From an uncultured Ruminococcus sp. (GTDB lineage: Bacteria > Bacillota > Clostridia > Oscillospirales > CAG-272): DNA of 5,318 nucleotides. The stretch covers positions 1-5,318 of the forward strand of contig CADCPG010000171.1 of assembly GCA_902803255.1 (NCBI GenBank), written 5' to 3'. The translations under genes were made by a program, and so were the position numbers. The first letter of the stretch is position 1; each line of letters begins with the position of its first letter. The notes beneath the pieces were generated by a model. That model made no database searches. It was not told where the DNA came from and saw only the letters and a program-made list of their open reading frames with translations. This document shows, in pieces, positions 5,315-5,318 of this stretch.

Positions 5315-5318
5315 TATG

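Overview
The window is an ordinary stretch of bacterial chromosome with high GC content. It carries five protein-coding genes, and four of the five have a clearly readable sigma-A/sigma-70 type promoter. The forms of Lgt and Mrp, the strong AGGAGG-like ribosome binding sites, and the many TGn-extended -10 promoters with 17-base spacers suggest an anaerobic, GC-rich member of the Bacillota (Clostridia-like, possibly from a gut or other plant-fibre habitat). This assignment is inference. No rRNA, tRNA, CRISPR array, insertion sequence or phage gene is visible.

Layout. At the left edge (1-371, minus strand) is the N-terminal part of lgt (prolipoprotein diacylglyceryl transferase), cut by the window. 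Upstream of it on the same strand is an Mrp/NBP35-family Fe-S carrier P-loop ATPase (413-1276). The two are 41 bases apart and probably form an mrp-lgt operon, with an 8-bp hairpin straddling the mrp stop codon. A 303-base divergent intergenic region (1277-1579) separates mrp from gpmI on the plus strand. It holds a near-consensus mrp promoter, a gpmI promoter flanked by CCGAAAAA-type repeats, and a structured gpmI leader. That leader includes a possible 21-codon upstream ORF whose stop overlaps the gpmI start as ATGA. gpmI (1580-3241) encodes a cofactor-independent phosphoglycerate mutase of the long, plant-like type.

gpmI converges on a small minus-strand DUF1508/YegP-like gene (3335-3706). 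A perfect 17-bp bidirectional terminator lies between them. Further right on the minus strand is a cytoplasmic GH39-like glycoside hydrolase (3895-5226) with its own strong promoter at the right edge and a weak terminator candidate before the DUF1508 promoter.

The genes do not form one pathway. The window combines housekeeping functions (Fe-S cluster delivery, lipoprotein maturation, lower glycolysis), a small conserved protein of unknown role, and an isolated intracellular glycosidase that could feed sugars to glycolysis. I see no convincing undescribed multi-gene system. The most interesting signals are the layered control elements in front of gpmI (repeats around the promoter, leader hairpin, overlapping upstream ORF) and the unusual phylogenetic type of the mutase.
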